From assembly GCA_021129535.1 (NCBI GenBank), contig JAJOLB010000015.1, positions 1-5,831 of the forward strand: a stretch of DNA of 5,831 nt, read 5' to 3'. Under the pieces are notes generated by a model that was not told where the DNA came from, did no database searches, and worked only from the letters and a program-made list of their open reading frames with translations. Position 1 is the stretch's first letter, and every line of letters starts with the position of its first letter. Below, piece after piece: positions 1 to 5,737 of this stretch. The DNA is from Minisyncoccota bacterium. Its GTDB lineage: Bacteria > Patescibacteriota > Minisyncoccia > Phycocordibacterales > UBA1006. Both the position numbers and the translations under genes were made by a program.

Positions 1-236
1 CGTAATTCCACGCCTTCCTCGGGGATTGCGACGGCTAAATAATCAGCTCCATGTTTTTCAAAGGCTTGTGCCATTTCAACAATTCCATGACCGTAGGCAT
101 TTCCCTTTACTACACAACAAATTTTCTGATTATTGGTCAGGTGATTTTTTATTTGGATAAAATTATGTCGCGCATTATTCATATCTATTTCTAAAAATGT
201 TGGGCGTGTTAATAATTGTTGATGTATATCTTTCAT
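1..236 (-). CDS. alr: Alanine racemase, N-terminal fragment (cut by window edge)
   Basis: Alanine racemase is a PLP enzyme that interconverts L- and D-alanine, supplying D-alanine for peptidoglycan in the cytoplasm. The 78 complete codons visible start MKDIHQQLLTRPTFLEIDMN and contain VVKGNAYGHG at residues 42-51. This is the family's PLP-binding motif (usually VVKADAYGHG), with K44 as the Schiff-base lysine and the typical YGHG following it. It continues into a segment ending AVAIPEEGVEL that fits the next strand-helix unit of the TIM barrel; the rest lies outside the window. The ATG at 236-234 is chosen because the next Met (residue 19) would remove the first barrel strand (FLEIDMNN). There is no Shine-Dalgarno site; an extended -10-like element sits exactly where a leaderless transcript would need it. 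The gene is divergent from alaS. A YggS-type PLP protein is less likely because the YGHG motif is specific to racemases. Confidence 0.93.
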   Translation of the reverse strand, partial: MKDIHQQLLTRPTFLEIDMNNARHNFIQIKNHLTNNQKICCVVKGNAYGHGIVEMAQAFEKHGADYLAVAIPEEGVEL

Positions 237-242
237 ATTTTT

Positions 243-251
243 ATAGTAACA
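243..251 (-). promoter_or_regulatory. Extended -10 promoter element for alr, leaderless spacing
   Basis: On the minus strand the bases read TGT-TACTAT, a TGn extended -10. The hexamer lies at -12 to -7 relative to the A of the alr ATG (236), so transcription would start at or next to the start codon. No good -35 is seen at 17 bp; the nearest TTG-type element, TTGAGC (274-269), is 20 bp away. An extended -10 can work without a -35. This is a pattern call only. Confidence 0.5.
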
Positions 252-266
252 TATTCATAAGGCTTC

Positions 267-294
267 TTGCTCAAATTTTTCTATACATTAAAAT
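267..294 (+). promoter_or_regulatory. Candidate alaS promoter, leaderless spacing
   Basis: TTGCTC (267-272) and TAAAAT (289-294) are separated by 16 bp. The -10-like hexamer occupies -12 to -7 relative to the alaS ATG at 301, which would place the transcription start at the start codon. The bases before the ATG (aaattgagct) contain no Shine-Dalgarno sequence. The -35 is weak (TTG only). An alternative -10, TATACA at 282-287, would give a leader of only about six bases. Confidence 0.45.
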
Positions 295-299
295 TGAGC
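269..299. repeat. Imperfect inverted repeat over the alaS promoter (candidate operator)
   Basis: GCTCAAATTTT (269-279) and AAAATTGAGC (290-299) are inverted copies that differ by one extra A in the left arm, with 10 bases between them. The arms cover the proposed -35 and -10 of alaS and end one base before its ATG. The left arm also carries the TTGAGC on the alr side. E. coli AlaRS is known to repress its own gene by binding a palindrome at its promoter, so an operator role is plausible here. In AT-rich DNA a chance origin is also possible. Confidence 0.4.
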
Positions 300-300
300 T

Positions 301-2136
301 ATGAGATCACATGAAATACGAACAAAGTTTCTAACGTTTTTTGAAAAACGTGGACATGCAATTCTAGAATCAGCTTCATTGCAAACAACCGACGAGGCTG
401 GTGAAACAAATGCAACACTATTTAATACCGCAGGAATGCAGTCATTAATTTCATATTTAATGGGTCAGAAGCATCCAGCAGGAACACGTTTAGTAAGCTC
501 TCAAAAATGTGTAAGAACCGTAGATATCGAAGAGGTTGGTGATAATACCCACGCAACCTTTTTTGAGATGTTAGGGAATTGGTCACTTGGAGACTATTTT
601 AAAACAGAATCTATTCATTGGTCCTGGGAATTTTTAACTGATAAAAACGAGGGGCTTGGACTTGATCCAAAACGAATATTTGTCACCGTGTTTGTTGGTG
701 GAAAAATCGATGGAAAAAATGTGTCACGTGATGACGAGTCAGTATCTATTTGGAAAACAATTTTTGATAATGCAGGCTTAGATGCAGAAAAACGAATTTT
801 TTATAAACTATCTGATAATTGGTGGTCTGCTGGTGACAACTCGCCATGCGGTGTTACAACAGAAATATTTTATGATTTATCGGGTGAATTTTCCGATGGT
901 TTATCACAGAATGATTTTGAAAAATTCGAGGACGAACAAAAAATTGTAGAGATTTGGAATAATGTATTCATGGAATACATCAAGGAAAATGGAAAGGTTA
1001 TTGGAGATTTGGCTGCAAAAAATGTAGATACAGGTGCAGGATTGGAGCGTTTAACTGCTGTACTACAAAATGTTTCGTCACTTGCCGAGACTGATTTGTT
1101 TGTACCGTTGATGAATATTATCCGCGCCGATGCTGTGATAGACAGTGAACGTGATAGGCGTATTATTGCCGACCATATTAAAACAGCAGTGTTTATGATT
1201 TTTGACGGCGTAAAAACATCAAATACTGGTCGTGGATATATTCTACGTCGCATGATTCGTCGTGCGGTAAATAGCATGAAGGCAATAGAATTTCAAACAG
1301 AAAATACCCAGGAAATTATCGATGCTGTGGTTGTTATGTATGATGGAGTATATGATTTTGCATCTCAAAAATATTTAATTGACGGCGTAATAAATGGTGA
1401 AATTACAAAATACATTAAAACTCTTGAGCGTGGTAAGCGTGAACTGACAAAATTATCGTCAAAAGATGGATTCGCATTTACAGGCGAATTACTGGCAAAT
1501 CTTGAACAAACACATGGTTTACCTGTGGATTTAACATTGGAAATTGCAGCAGGAATGGATATTAATATTTCTAAATCTGTTATTGTAGATTATAAAAAAT
1601 TAAAGGAATCTCACAAGGAAAAATCCCGCTCTGCTGGTGAGCAAAAATTCAAGGGTGGACTTGCCGGTGATTCACCAAAAATTACTGCATTACATACAAC
1701 AACGCATTTAATGTTGGCAGGATTGCGAAAATTTCTAGGAAATGATGTTCATCAAAAGGGCTCAAATATTACCGAGGAACGAACAAGGTTTGATTTTACG
1801 CACAGTGAAAAGGTTTCGCGTGATATTTTGGATAAAGTCGAAGAATATGTAAATACAGCAATTCAGTCTGACGCAAAAGTTTCAATGTCATTAATGAAAA
1901 AAAATGATGCACAAAACTCAAACGTAACAGGTTCATTCTGGGAAAAATATCCAGATGAGGTTCAGGTTTATTCAATTGATTCTGCTAATGAAAATTATTC
2001 AAAAGAATTATGTGGTGGTCCACATGTTGAAAAAATGTCAGATATTTCAGAGTTTGGTATTTTCAAAATTAAAAAGGAGGAATCTTCTTCGGCAGGTGTG
2101 CGACGTATTAAGGCGGTTTTAGAAAAAAATGTGTAG
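301..2136 (+). CDS. alaS: Alanine--tRNA ligase, short CPR-type form
   Basis: Class II aminoacyl-tRNA synthetase that charges tRNA-Ala with alanine using ATP and clears mischarged Ser/Gly. The catalytic domain is intact: QKCVRT, then HATFFEMLGNWSLGDYF (residues 84-100), motif 3 DTGAGLERL (243-251), and GRGYILRRMIRRAV (310-323) of the tRNA-recognition helices. The editing zinc site is present as HTTTH (H465, H469) and CGGPH (C571, H575), with HQKGS just after the first pair and SSSAGVRRIKAVL near the end. At 611 residues it is far shorter than the 876 of E. coli. The C-Ala domain and its linker are absent, and only about a dozen residues separate KFKGGL from HTTTH, so the beta-barrel subdomain with the usual FYAESGGQ motif is missing. 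The ATG at 301 gives the expected MRSHEIRTKFLTFF start. The stop overlaps the HNH gene by 8 bp. Confidence 0.97.
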   Translation: MRSHEIRTKFLTFFEKRGHAILESASLQTTDEAGETNATLFNTAGMQSLISYLMGQKHPAGTRLVSSQKCVRTVDIEEVGDNTHATFFEMLGNWSLGDYFKTESIHWSWEFLTDKNEGLGLDPKRIFVTVFVGGKIDGKNVSRDDESVSIWKTIFDNAGLDAEKRIFYKLSDNWWSAGDNSPCGVTTEIFYDLSGEFSDGLSQNDFEKFEDEQKIVEIWNNVFMEYIKENGKVIGDLAAKNVDTGAGLERLTAVLQNVSSLAETDLFVPLMNIIRADAVIDSERDRRIIADHIKTAVFMIFDGVKTSNTGRGYILRRMIRRAVNSMKAIEFQTENTQEIIDAVVVMYDGVYDFASQKYLIDGVINGEITKYIKTLERGKRELTKLSSKDGFAFTGELLANLEQTHGLPVDLTLEIAAGMDINISKSVIVDYKKLKESHKEKSRSAGEQKFKGGLAGDSPKITALHTTTHLMLAGLRKFLGNDVHQKGSNITEERTRFDFTHSEKVSRDILDKVEEYVNTAIQSDAKVSMSLMKKNDAQNSNVTGSFWEKYPDEVQVYSIDSANENYSKELCGGPHVEKMSDISEFGIFKIKKEESSSAGVRRIKAVLEKNV

Positions 2137-2158
2137 AGGTAAAAAACAATGTGTAGAG
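2128..2158 (+). repeat. 11-bp direct repeat across the alaS/HNH junction
   Basis: AATGTGTAGAG occurs at 2128-2138 and again at 2148-2158, a period of 20 bp. The first copy contains both the ATG of the HNH gene and the alaS stop codon. The second ATG (2149) is in the alaS frame and opens only 12 codons before a stop, so it is not a usable start for the HNH protein. It may be a small duplication at the junction. Confidence 0.6.
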
Positions 2159-2782
2159 TTAGGAATAGATATTTCCCTGTGGAATAAAAAATCCCCACTT
2201 CAACCTCCAAAATGGTTTAATAATGAGATTAAATTATTTGAAATAGCTTTTGAGCTTGCTCTGCAAAATAAAATAAGAGAATCTATTGATGTATTATCAA
2301 AAATTAGAGATTTGGATTTAAGGAGTTGGTATGTAGAACACGGTCAGTTATCAGGAAGATTTCGTAACAGAGAATTGGAAATAAAAATTCAAAAGAGTAA
2401 AAATATTCTCTTAGACAAGCTTCGTTCTCCTGATAAATATAGAAAAGAAGTTTTTGAAAGAGATAACTATACTTGTCAGTATTGTGGTGGAAAAGTTATA
2501 CAAAAAGAAATATTTAAAAAATATGAAAACCTTGTAGGAAAAAAATATTTTAGAGCGACAGGAACAAATGCAGAACGTCATGGTGTTGTTTTGGCTTTTC
2601 GTGCAAATGCAGACCATGTTATTCCTTGGTCCCATGGAGGAAAAACAAATAGTAAAAATCTTGTTACATCGTGTTGGTCATGTAATTATGGAAAATCTGG
2701 ATATACCTTGAAAGAAATTAAATTAGATAATCCTAGAGATAATAGTTTCAGTAATAACGATTGGAACGGTTTGGTTTTTTAA
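2129..2782 (+). CDS. HNH endonuclease family protein
   Basis: Predicted metal-dependent DNA nuclease of 217 residues. Residues 100-115 (SPDKYRKEVFERDNYT) lead into the HNH fold: CQYC (C116, C119), then DHVIPWSHGG (162-171) with D162 and H163 as the metal and general-base pair, then N177 in KNLV, and CWSC (C182, C185) followed by N186 and K189. The two CxxC pairs would form the structural zinc knuckle. The third HNH position is Asn, a common variant. About 42 residues lie between CxxC and DH, longer than in many small HNH domains. The N-terminal 95 residues look helical and I do not recognise them. The only ATG overlaps the end of alaS (ATGTGTAG), with no in-frame GTG or TTG start in the following 20 or so codons and no clear Shine-Dalgarno site, so translation may be coupled to alaS. 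A strong terminator follows. It could be a stand-alone homing nuclease, a defence nuclease or a phage remnant; nothing nearby decides this. Confidence 0.85.
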   Translation: MCRGKKQCVELGIDISLWNKKSPLQPPKWFNNEIKLFEIAFELALQNKIRESIDVLSKIRDLDLRSWYVEHGQLSGRFRNRELEIKIQKSKNILLDKLRSPDKYRKEVFERDNYTCQYCGGKVIQKEIFKKYENLVGKKYFRATGTNAERHGVVLAFRANADHVIPWSHGGKTNSKNLVTSCWSCNYGKSGYTLKEIKLDNPRDNSFSNNDWNGLVF

Positions 2783-2822
2783 TAGCAAAAAGCAGATAGC
2801 GTAGCTATCTGCTTTTTGCTAT
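2782..2822. terminator. Strong intrinsic terminator, probably bidirectional
   Basis: A perfect 19-bp inverted repeat (2782-2800 and 2804-2822) with a GTA loop. The core stem is GCAGATAGC/GCTATCTGC, flanked by AAAAA on the left and TTTTT on the right, the A-tract/stem/T-tract form of a terminator that can act in both directions. It begins on the last base of the HNH stop codon and ends the alaS-HNH unit. Confidence 0.85.
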
Positions 2823-2825
2823 AAT
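2817..2825 (+). promoter_or_regulatory. Consensus extended -10 for the two-helix membrane protein gene
   Basis: TGCTATAAT is a perfect TGn-TATAAT extended -10. Transcription would start around 2831-2833, leaving zero to about three bases before the ATG at 2834, with no room for a Shine-Dalgarno site. The region 17 bp upstream (TAGCGT) is not a -35. The TG and the first bases of the -10 belong to the right arm of the preceding terminator. Confidence 0.65.
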
Positions 2826-2833
2826 AACTACAT

Positions 2834-3145
2834 ATGAAAAGAACATTTGAATTTATTTTAGTATTAATTATTTTTTACGGGGTTTATGAGCTTTTTTATC
2901 GAGGGTCAGCATATTTTTTCGATACCCTGGATCAGGCTTGGGTAGTTATTGCGTCGCTTGTTTTCTCATTCTTGTTACTGTTTATCTATAAACTTACACT
3001 GACAGCAGATGTAAAGAACAAAATGAAGGGTGAGATACATGATTTACATAATGCCTTAAAGGAAAAAGATCACGTCATTAAAAAGGCAAAAACCTTTAAA
3101 GAAGACCTTATAAAAGAGGCAGAAGAATCTGAAAAGGTTGAATAA
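2834..3145 (+). CDS. Small two-helix membrane protein with coiled-coil tail (LapA-like layout)
   Basis: A 103-residue protein of unknown function. Two hydrophobic segments at about residues 6-22 (EFILVLIIFYGVYELF) and 35-52 (AWVVIASLVFSFLLLFIY) are joined by a short loop with a few aromatic and charged residues. Residues 58-103 are highly charged (K, E, D) with heptad-like spacing (MKGEIHDLHNALKEKDHVI), a likely coiled coil. Both ends are probably cytoplasmic. This layout resembles LapA/DUF1049-type proteins, but sequence identity to that family cannot be judged here. It has its own near-leaderless promoter just after the terminator, and lies 49 bp before the FtsA/PilM-like gene on the same strand, with a further -10-like element in between. 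The reading frame is supported by its biased composition and flanking signals. Its role may be envelope-related; that is inference. Confidence 0.8.
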   Translation: MKRTFEFILVLIIFYGVYELFYRGSAYFFDTLDQAWVVIASLVFSFLLLFIYKLTLTADVKNKMKGEIHDLHNALKEKDHVIKKAKTFKEDLIKEAEESEKVE

Positions 3146-3179
3146 ATTTATTGTTCTTAAAAAATCAGAATCAGAATAA

Positions 3180-3188
3180 TGATATAGA
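3180..3188 (+). promoter_or_regulatory. Extended -10 element for the FtsA/PilM-like gene, leaderless spacing
   Basis: TGA-TATAGA forms a TGn extended -10, with the hexamer at -12 to -7 from the ATG at 3195. A transcript from it would begin at the start codon. No -35 is visible at 16-18 bp; TTGTTC (3151-3156) is 26 bp upstream, too far. There is no Shine-Dalgarno site. The gene may also be read through from the gene upstream, since no GC-containing hairpin lies between them. Confidence 0.45.
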
Positions 3189-3194
3189 GATATT

Positions 3195-4343
3195 ATGAAA
3201 AAAGACATAACACAACATCATATTTTATTTGATATAGATAGCAGCTCTATTGGGGTTGTTGTTTTTGAGGTTTCTCAAAATGAAAAAACAAAGCAAAAAA
3301 AACATAACATTATATTTTCAACACGAAATACTATCGAGGTTGGAACAAATGTTGATGCTGGTTTCTTTTTAGAAAAGACTCTTTCTGTTTTTCATAAAAC
3401 TGCAACTCAGGCACATAAAGAATCAGGCAATATCATCGCTGACATATTTATTAATGTTTCAGCACCATGGGCGAGTTCACAAAAACGTATTATTCATTTT
3501 GAAAAAAATAAGGAATTTATTTTCACTCAAAAAATTGCTGATACTATGATTAGAGATGAAATAAAGGAAGTTCTACATCGTACTATTGATTTCAAGAATT
3601 ATAAAAATCTAGAAATGATAGAGCGAAAAACCATTGATTTTTATCAAAATGGATATCCGACAAAAAAACCTTTTGGTAAAAAAATACAAGATGTTGATAT
3701 ACATTCGCTTGTTAGTGTTATGTCCACAGAGGTTAAGGAGCAGTTTATTCATGTTATAGAGCGTGTTTTTCATGTTGATGAGGTAGAATTCATTTCAAAT
3801 ATTTTCATGTCGTACAGGTCTTTATTGTCATTATATCCACATGAAAATAATCTCGTTCATTTTGATATGAGTGCAAAAATAACAGAAATTCTTGTTATTG
3901 TGAATGACCATTTATATAGAATTGGAACGATTCCTGTTGGGTCAGATTATATTGTAGGAACACTTGCTGAAAAACTGAATATTCCATTTGTAAAGGCTGA
4001 ATCTTTGATTGTTATGTATCAACAAAATGCACTAGATAACAAATACAGAAATACCATTGAACATGTTATGGAGAAGACATTTATGTCATGGTTTAAACAT
4101 TTTTATAATTTTTTGGATGAGGTTAGTGCAGAGGAGATTACACCCAGTACACTATCAATTTTGGCACCTGATTTTATGCAAGGATGGCTTACAGAATGGA
4201 TTTTGAAAACAGGGGATATTACAGAGCATATTCACGCACACAAAAAAATATCTTTGTTAAATATTAAACAAACGCTGTCACAGGATATTGCTGATGATAT
4301 TAATCTCAGCCTTTGTCTTGAATTTCTGTTATCAGATTATTAA
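3195..4343 (+). CDS. FtsA/PilM-like actin-fold protein with eroded nucleotide motifs
   Basis: A 382-residue protein matching the layout of the FtsA/PilM branch of the actin-like ATPases, which act at the inner face of the membrane in division or type IV pilus assembly. Residues 10-25 (ILFDIDSSSIGVVVFE) match the phosphate-1 strand-turn, usually DIGSSSIK. Residues 83-200 resemble the inserted SHS2/1C subdomain (DIFINVSAPWASSQKR). Residues 219-251 (NLVHFDMSAKITEILVIV, then IGTIPVGSD) match phosphate-2 and the following IPVGG turn. Residues 320-335 (LSILAPDFMQGWLTEW) lie where the adenosine motif GGGSxLPGL is expected. Several glycines and the DxGxxTTD signature are changed, so ATP hydrolysis is doubtful. 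No membrane helix is seen; the C-terminus (LCLEFLLSDY) might be an amphipathic anchor, as in FtsA. The next gene starts 20 bp later and encodes a likely partner. PilM and FtsA cannot be told apart from sequence reading alone. Confidence 0.78.
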   Translation: MKKDITQHHILFDIDSSSIGVVVFEVSQNEKTKQKKHNIIFSTRNTIEVGTNVDAGFFLEKTLSVFHKTATQAHKESGNIIADIFINVSAPWASSQKRIIHFEKNKEFIFTQKIADTMIRDEIKEVLHRTIDFKNYKNLEMIERKTIDFYQNGYPTKKPFGKKIQDVDIHSLVSVMSTEVKEQFIHVIERVFHVDEVEFISNIFMSYRSLLSLYPHENNLVHFDMSAKITEILVIVNDHLYRIGTIPVGSDYIVGTLAEKLNIPFVKAESLIVMYQQNALDNKYRNTIEHVMEKTFMSWFKHFYNFLDEVSAEEITPSTLSILAPDFMQGWLTEWILKTGDITEHIHAHKKISLLNIKQTLSQDIADDINLSLCLEFLLSDY

Positions 4344-4363
4344 TTTAGTAGAGAATAATTATT

Positions 4364-5737
4364 ATGGCTAATTCTAATAAACGAAAAATAAGCGACGGAA
4401 TACGTAGCTCAGTAAAAATAAAAAAGATTAAAAAAACGAAAAAGAAAACTCTTTCTTTTTCTGTCCCAGAGATAGAAACGATGCGGATAGAAAAGAAACG
4501 AAGATTCGTTAAAAATAGAAATGTTTCTCGTAGAGTGTCAGAAGAAAAACCAATTTTTACAAAAAAATTAAAGATTACAAGGAAAAGAAACTTTCTATCA
4601 TTCTTCTCTCGAAATAGAAATTTTATAAAATGGATATTTTTTGTTTTGATGTTTTTTGCTATTATTGCCTATATTTCAGAAAGAAATGAGAAAACAACTA
4701 TTATCATAACACCACGTGATGAAAATATTTCAGAGACAAAAAAAATAACAGCATTATTACATCCAAAATTTAACGAACTTGGTTTTGGTGTTATTTCATT
4801 AGCTGATGTACGCACAAAAACAGTAGACCCAAAAGAGCGTGTTGAATTATTGGAAAAAGCCTCTGGAACAATAACGGTGTTTAATAATTACAGTACTGAA
4901 CCACAGAAACTTTCTCCATTTACTCGTTTCAAGTCTGTATCAGGAAAGGTTTTCAAGCTTGATGAAAACGGAATTATTATTCCTGGAAAATCATCAGGGA
5001 AACCAGGGAAAATAGAGGTGAAAATTTATGCAGAAAAGACAGGTTCTGATTATAATATTGACGTAACTGATTTTACCATACCAGGATTCAAGGAGTCAGG
5101 TTTAACTGAAAAATATAATAATATTTATGCTCTATCTTTGAAGAAATTTAGTGGTGGTGAAAATGGACATCATTTTGTTTTGAATGATAAACAGAAAAAA
5201 GATTCACAAAATATTTTAGAATCAGACTTAAAGGAGATTCTTATTAAAAAATTGGAGAGGGAAAAAACAGACAAGGTTCTGATTATTGATAATTCTGTTC
5301 AGATTATTTTCAAGGAACCTGTTTTTGATAAAATCTCTGATGGTTATTTAGTACAACAAGACGCTCAGATATTTGCTGTTTTTATTGAAAAAAAACAACT
5401 AGAAAGATATTTGAAAAAAACCTATTTACCTGATGTAAATGAAGAATATATTACCATTTCTGATTTTGAAAATATATCATTTAACTATGCTGGTGATGAA
5501 ATAGATTTTGATAATTTAAAATCTATAAAAATTGATGCTAATTTTAACACTCAATTTATATGGAATATTGATAATGAATTGGTTCGTGAATCGTTATTGG
5601 GATTGAGAAAAAAAGATGTTCCTGTAATCCTCAGAGAGCTTGATGAAATACAATTAGCAAATATTGATATTAATCCTTTTTGGCAGAAACATATATCTGA
5701 TAGATTGGATAGAATTAAAATTAATATTGAAAAATAA
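4364..5737 (+). CDS. Single-pass membrane protein with basic cytoplasmic tail and baseplate-J-like region
   Basis: A 457-residue protein of unknown role. Residues 1-88 are extremely basic (about 30 Lys/Arg against 6 acidic) with clusters such as KIKKIKKTKKK. One hydrophobic helix follows at about 87-104 (FIKWIFFVLMFFAIIAYI). By the positive-inside rule the tail is cytoplasmic and residues 105-457 are outside. Residues 165-265 contain KASGTITVFNNYSTEPQKL, TRFKSVSGKVFKL, IPGKSSGKPGKIEVKIYAEK and SDYNI, a strand-rich pattern I associate with CPR proteins annotated as baseplate-J-like. Residues 266-457 are mixed and unrecognised. There is no Cys and no enzyme motif. A 20-bp gap to the FtsA/PilM-like gene suggests one operon. 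Topology resembles PilN or FtsN, whose cytoplasmic tails bind PilM or FtsA. It could be an envelope scaffold or surface protein; a phage origin is not suggested by the neighbours. Confidence 0.75.
   Translation: MANSNKRKISDGIRSSVKIKKIKKTKKKTLSFSVPEIETMRIEKKRRFVKNRNVSRRVSEEKPIFTKKLKITRKRNFLSFFSRNRNFIKWIFFVLMFFAIIAYISERNEKTTIIITPRDENISETKKITALLHPKFNELGFGVISLADVRTKTVDPKERVELLEKASGTITVFNNYSTEPQKLSPFTRFKSVSGKVFKLDENGIIIPGKSSGKPGKIEVKIYAEKTGSDYNIDVTDFTIPGFKESGLTEKYNNIYALSLKKFSGGENGHHFVLNDKQKKDSQNILESDLKEILIKKLEREKTDKVLIIDNSVQIIFKEPVFDKISDGYLVQQDAQIFAVFIEKKQLERYLKKTYLPDVNEEYITISDFENISFNYAGDEIDFDNLKSIKIDANFNTQFIWNIDNELVRESLLGLRKKDVPVILRELDEIQLANIDINPFWQKHISDRLDRIKINIEK

Noticed and set aside
870..1277. 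Minus-strand open frame of 135 codons inside alaS
   Set aside because: It is antisense to well-conserved AlaRS motifs (including DTGAGLERL), its translation has no recognisable domain, and it has no start signals of its own.
1995..2210. Minus-strand open frame of 71 codons across the alaS/HNH junction
   Set aside because: It is antisense to the CGGPH zinc motif and the start of the HNH gene, with a low-complexity translation; a shadow frame.
2411..2635. Minus-strand open frame of 74 codons inside the HNH gene
   Set aside because: It is antisense to the conserved CxxC to DH stretch, and its Phe/Ser/Ile-rich translation is typical of AT-rich antisense reading.
3141..3152. Perfect 12-bp palindrome AATAAATTTATT at the end of the two-helix protein gene
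   Set aside because: It is made only of A and T, overlaps the stop codon, and is too weak for a terminator; expected by chance in this composition.
3165..3176. Tandem TCAGAA TCAGAA before the FtsA/PilM-like gene
   Set aside because: Only two 6-bp copies; not enough to support a regulator site or repeat element.
301..5737. Possible recoding of TGA (as in Gracilibacteria, code 25)
   Set aside because: No in-frame TGA occurs in any of the genes read here, tryptophan is encoded by TGG, and stops are TAG or TAA; there is no positive evidence of recoding.
4364..5737. Prophage or tailed-phage structural gene because of the baseplate-J-like segment
   Set aside because: The protein has a membrane anchor and a basic tail, and neighbours are an FtsA/PilM-like gene and housekeeping genes; no other phage-like gene is present.
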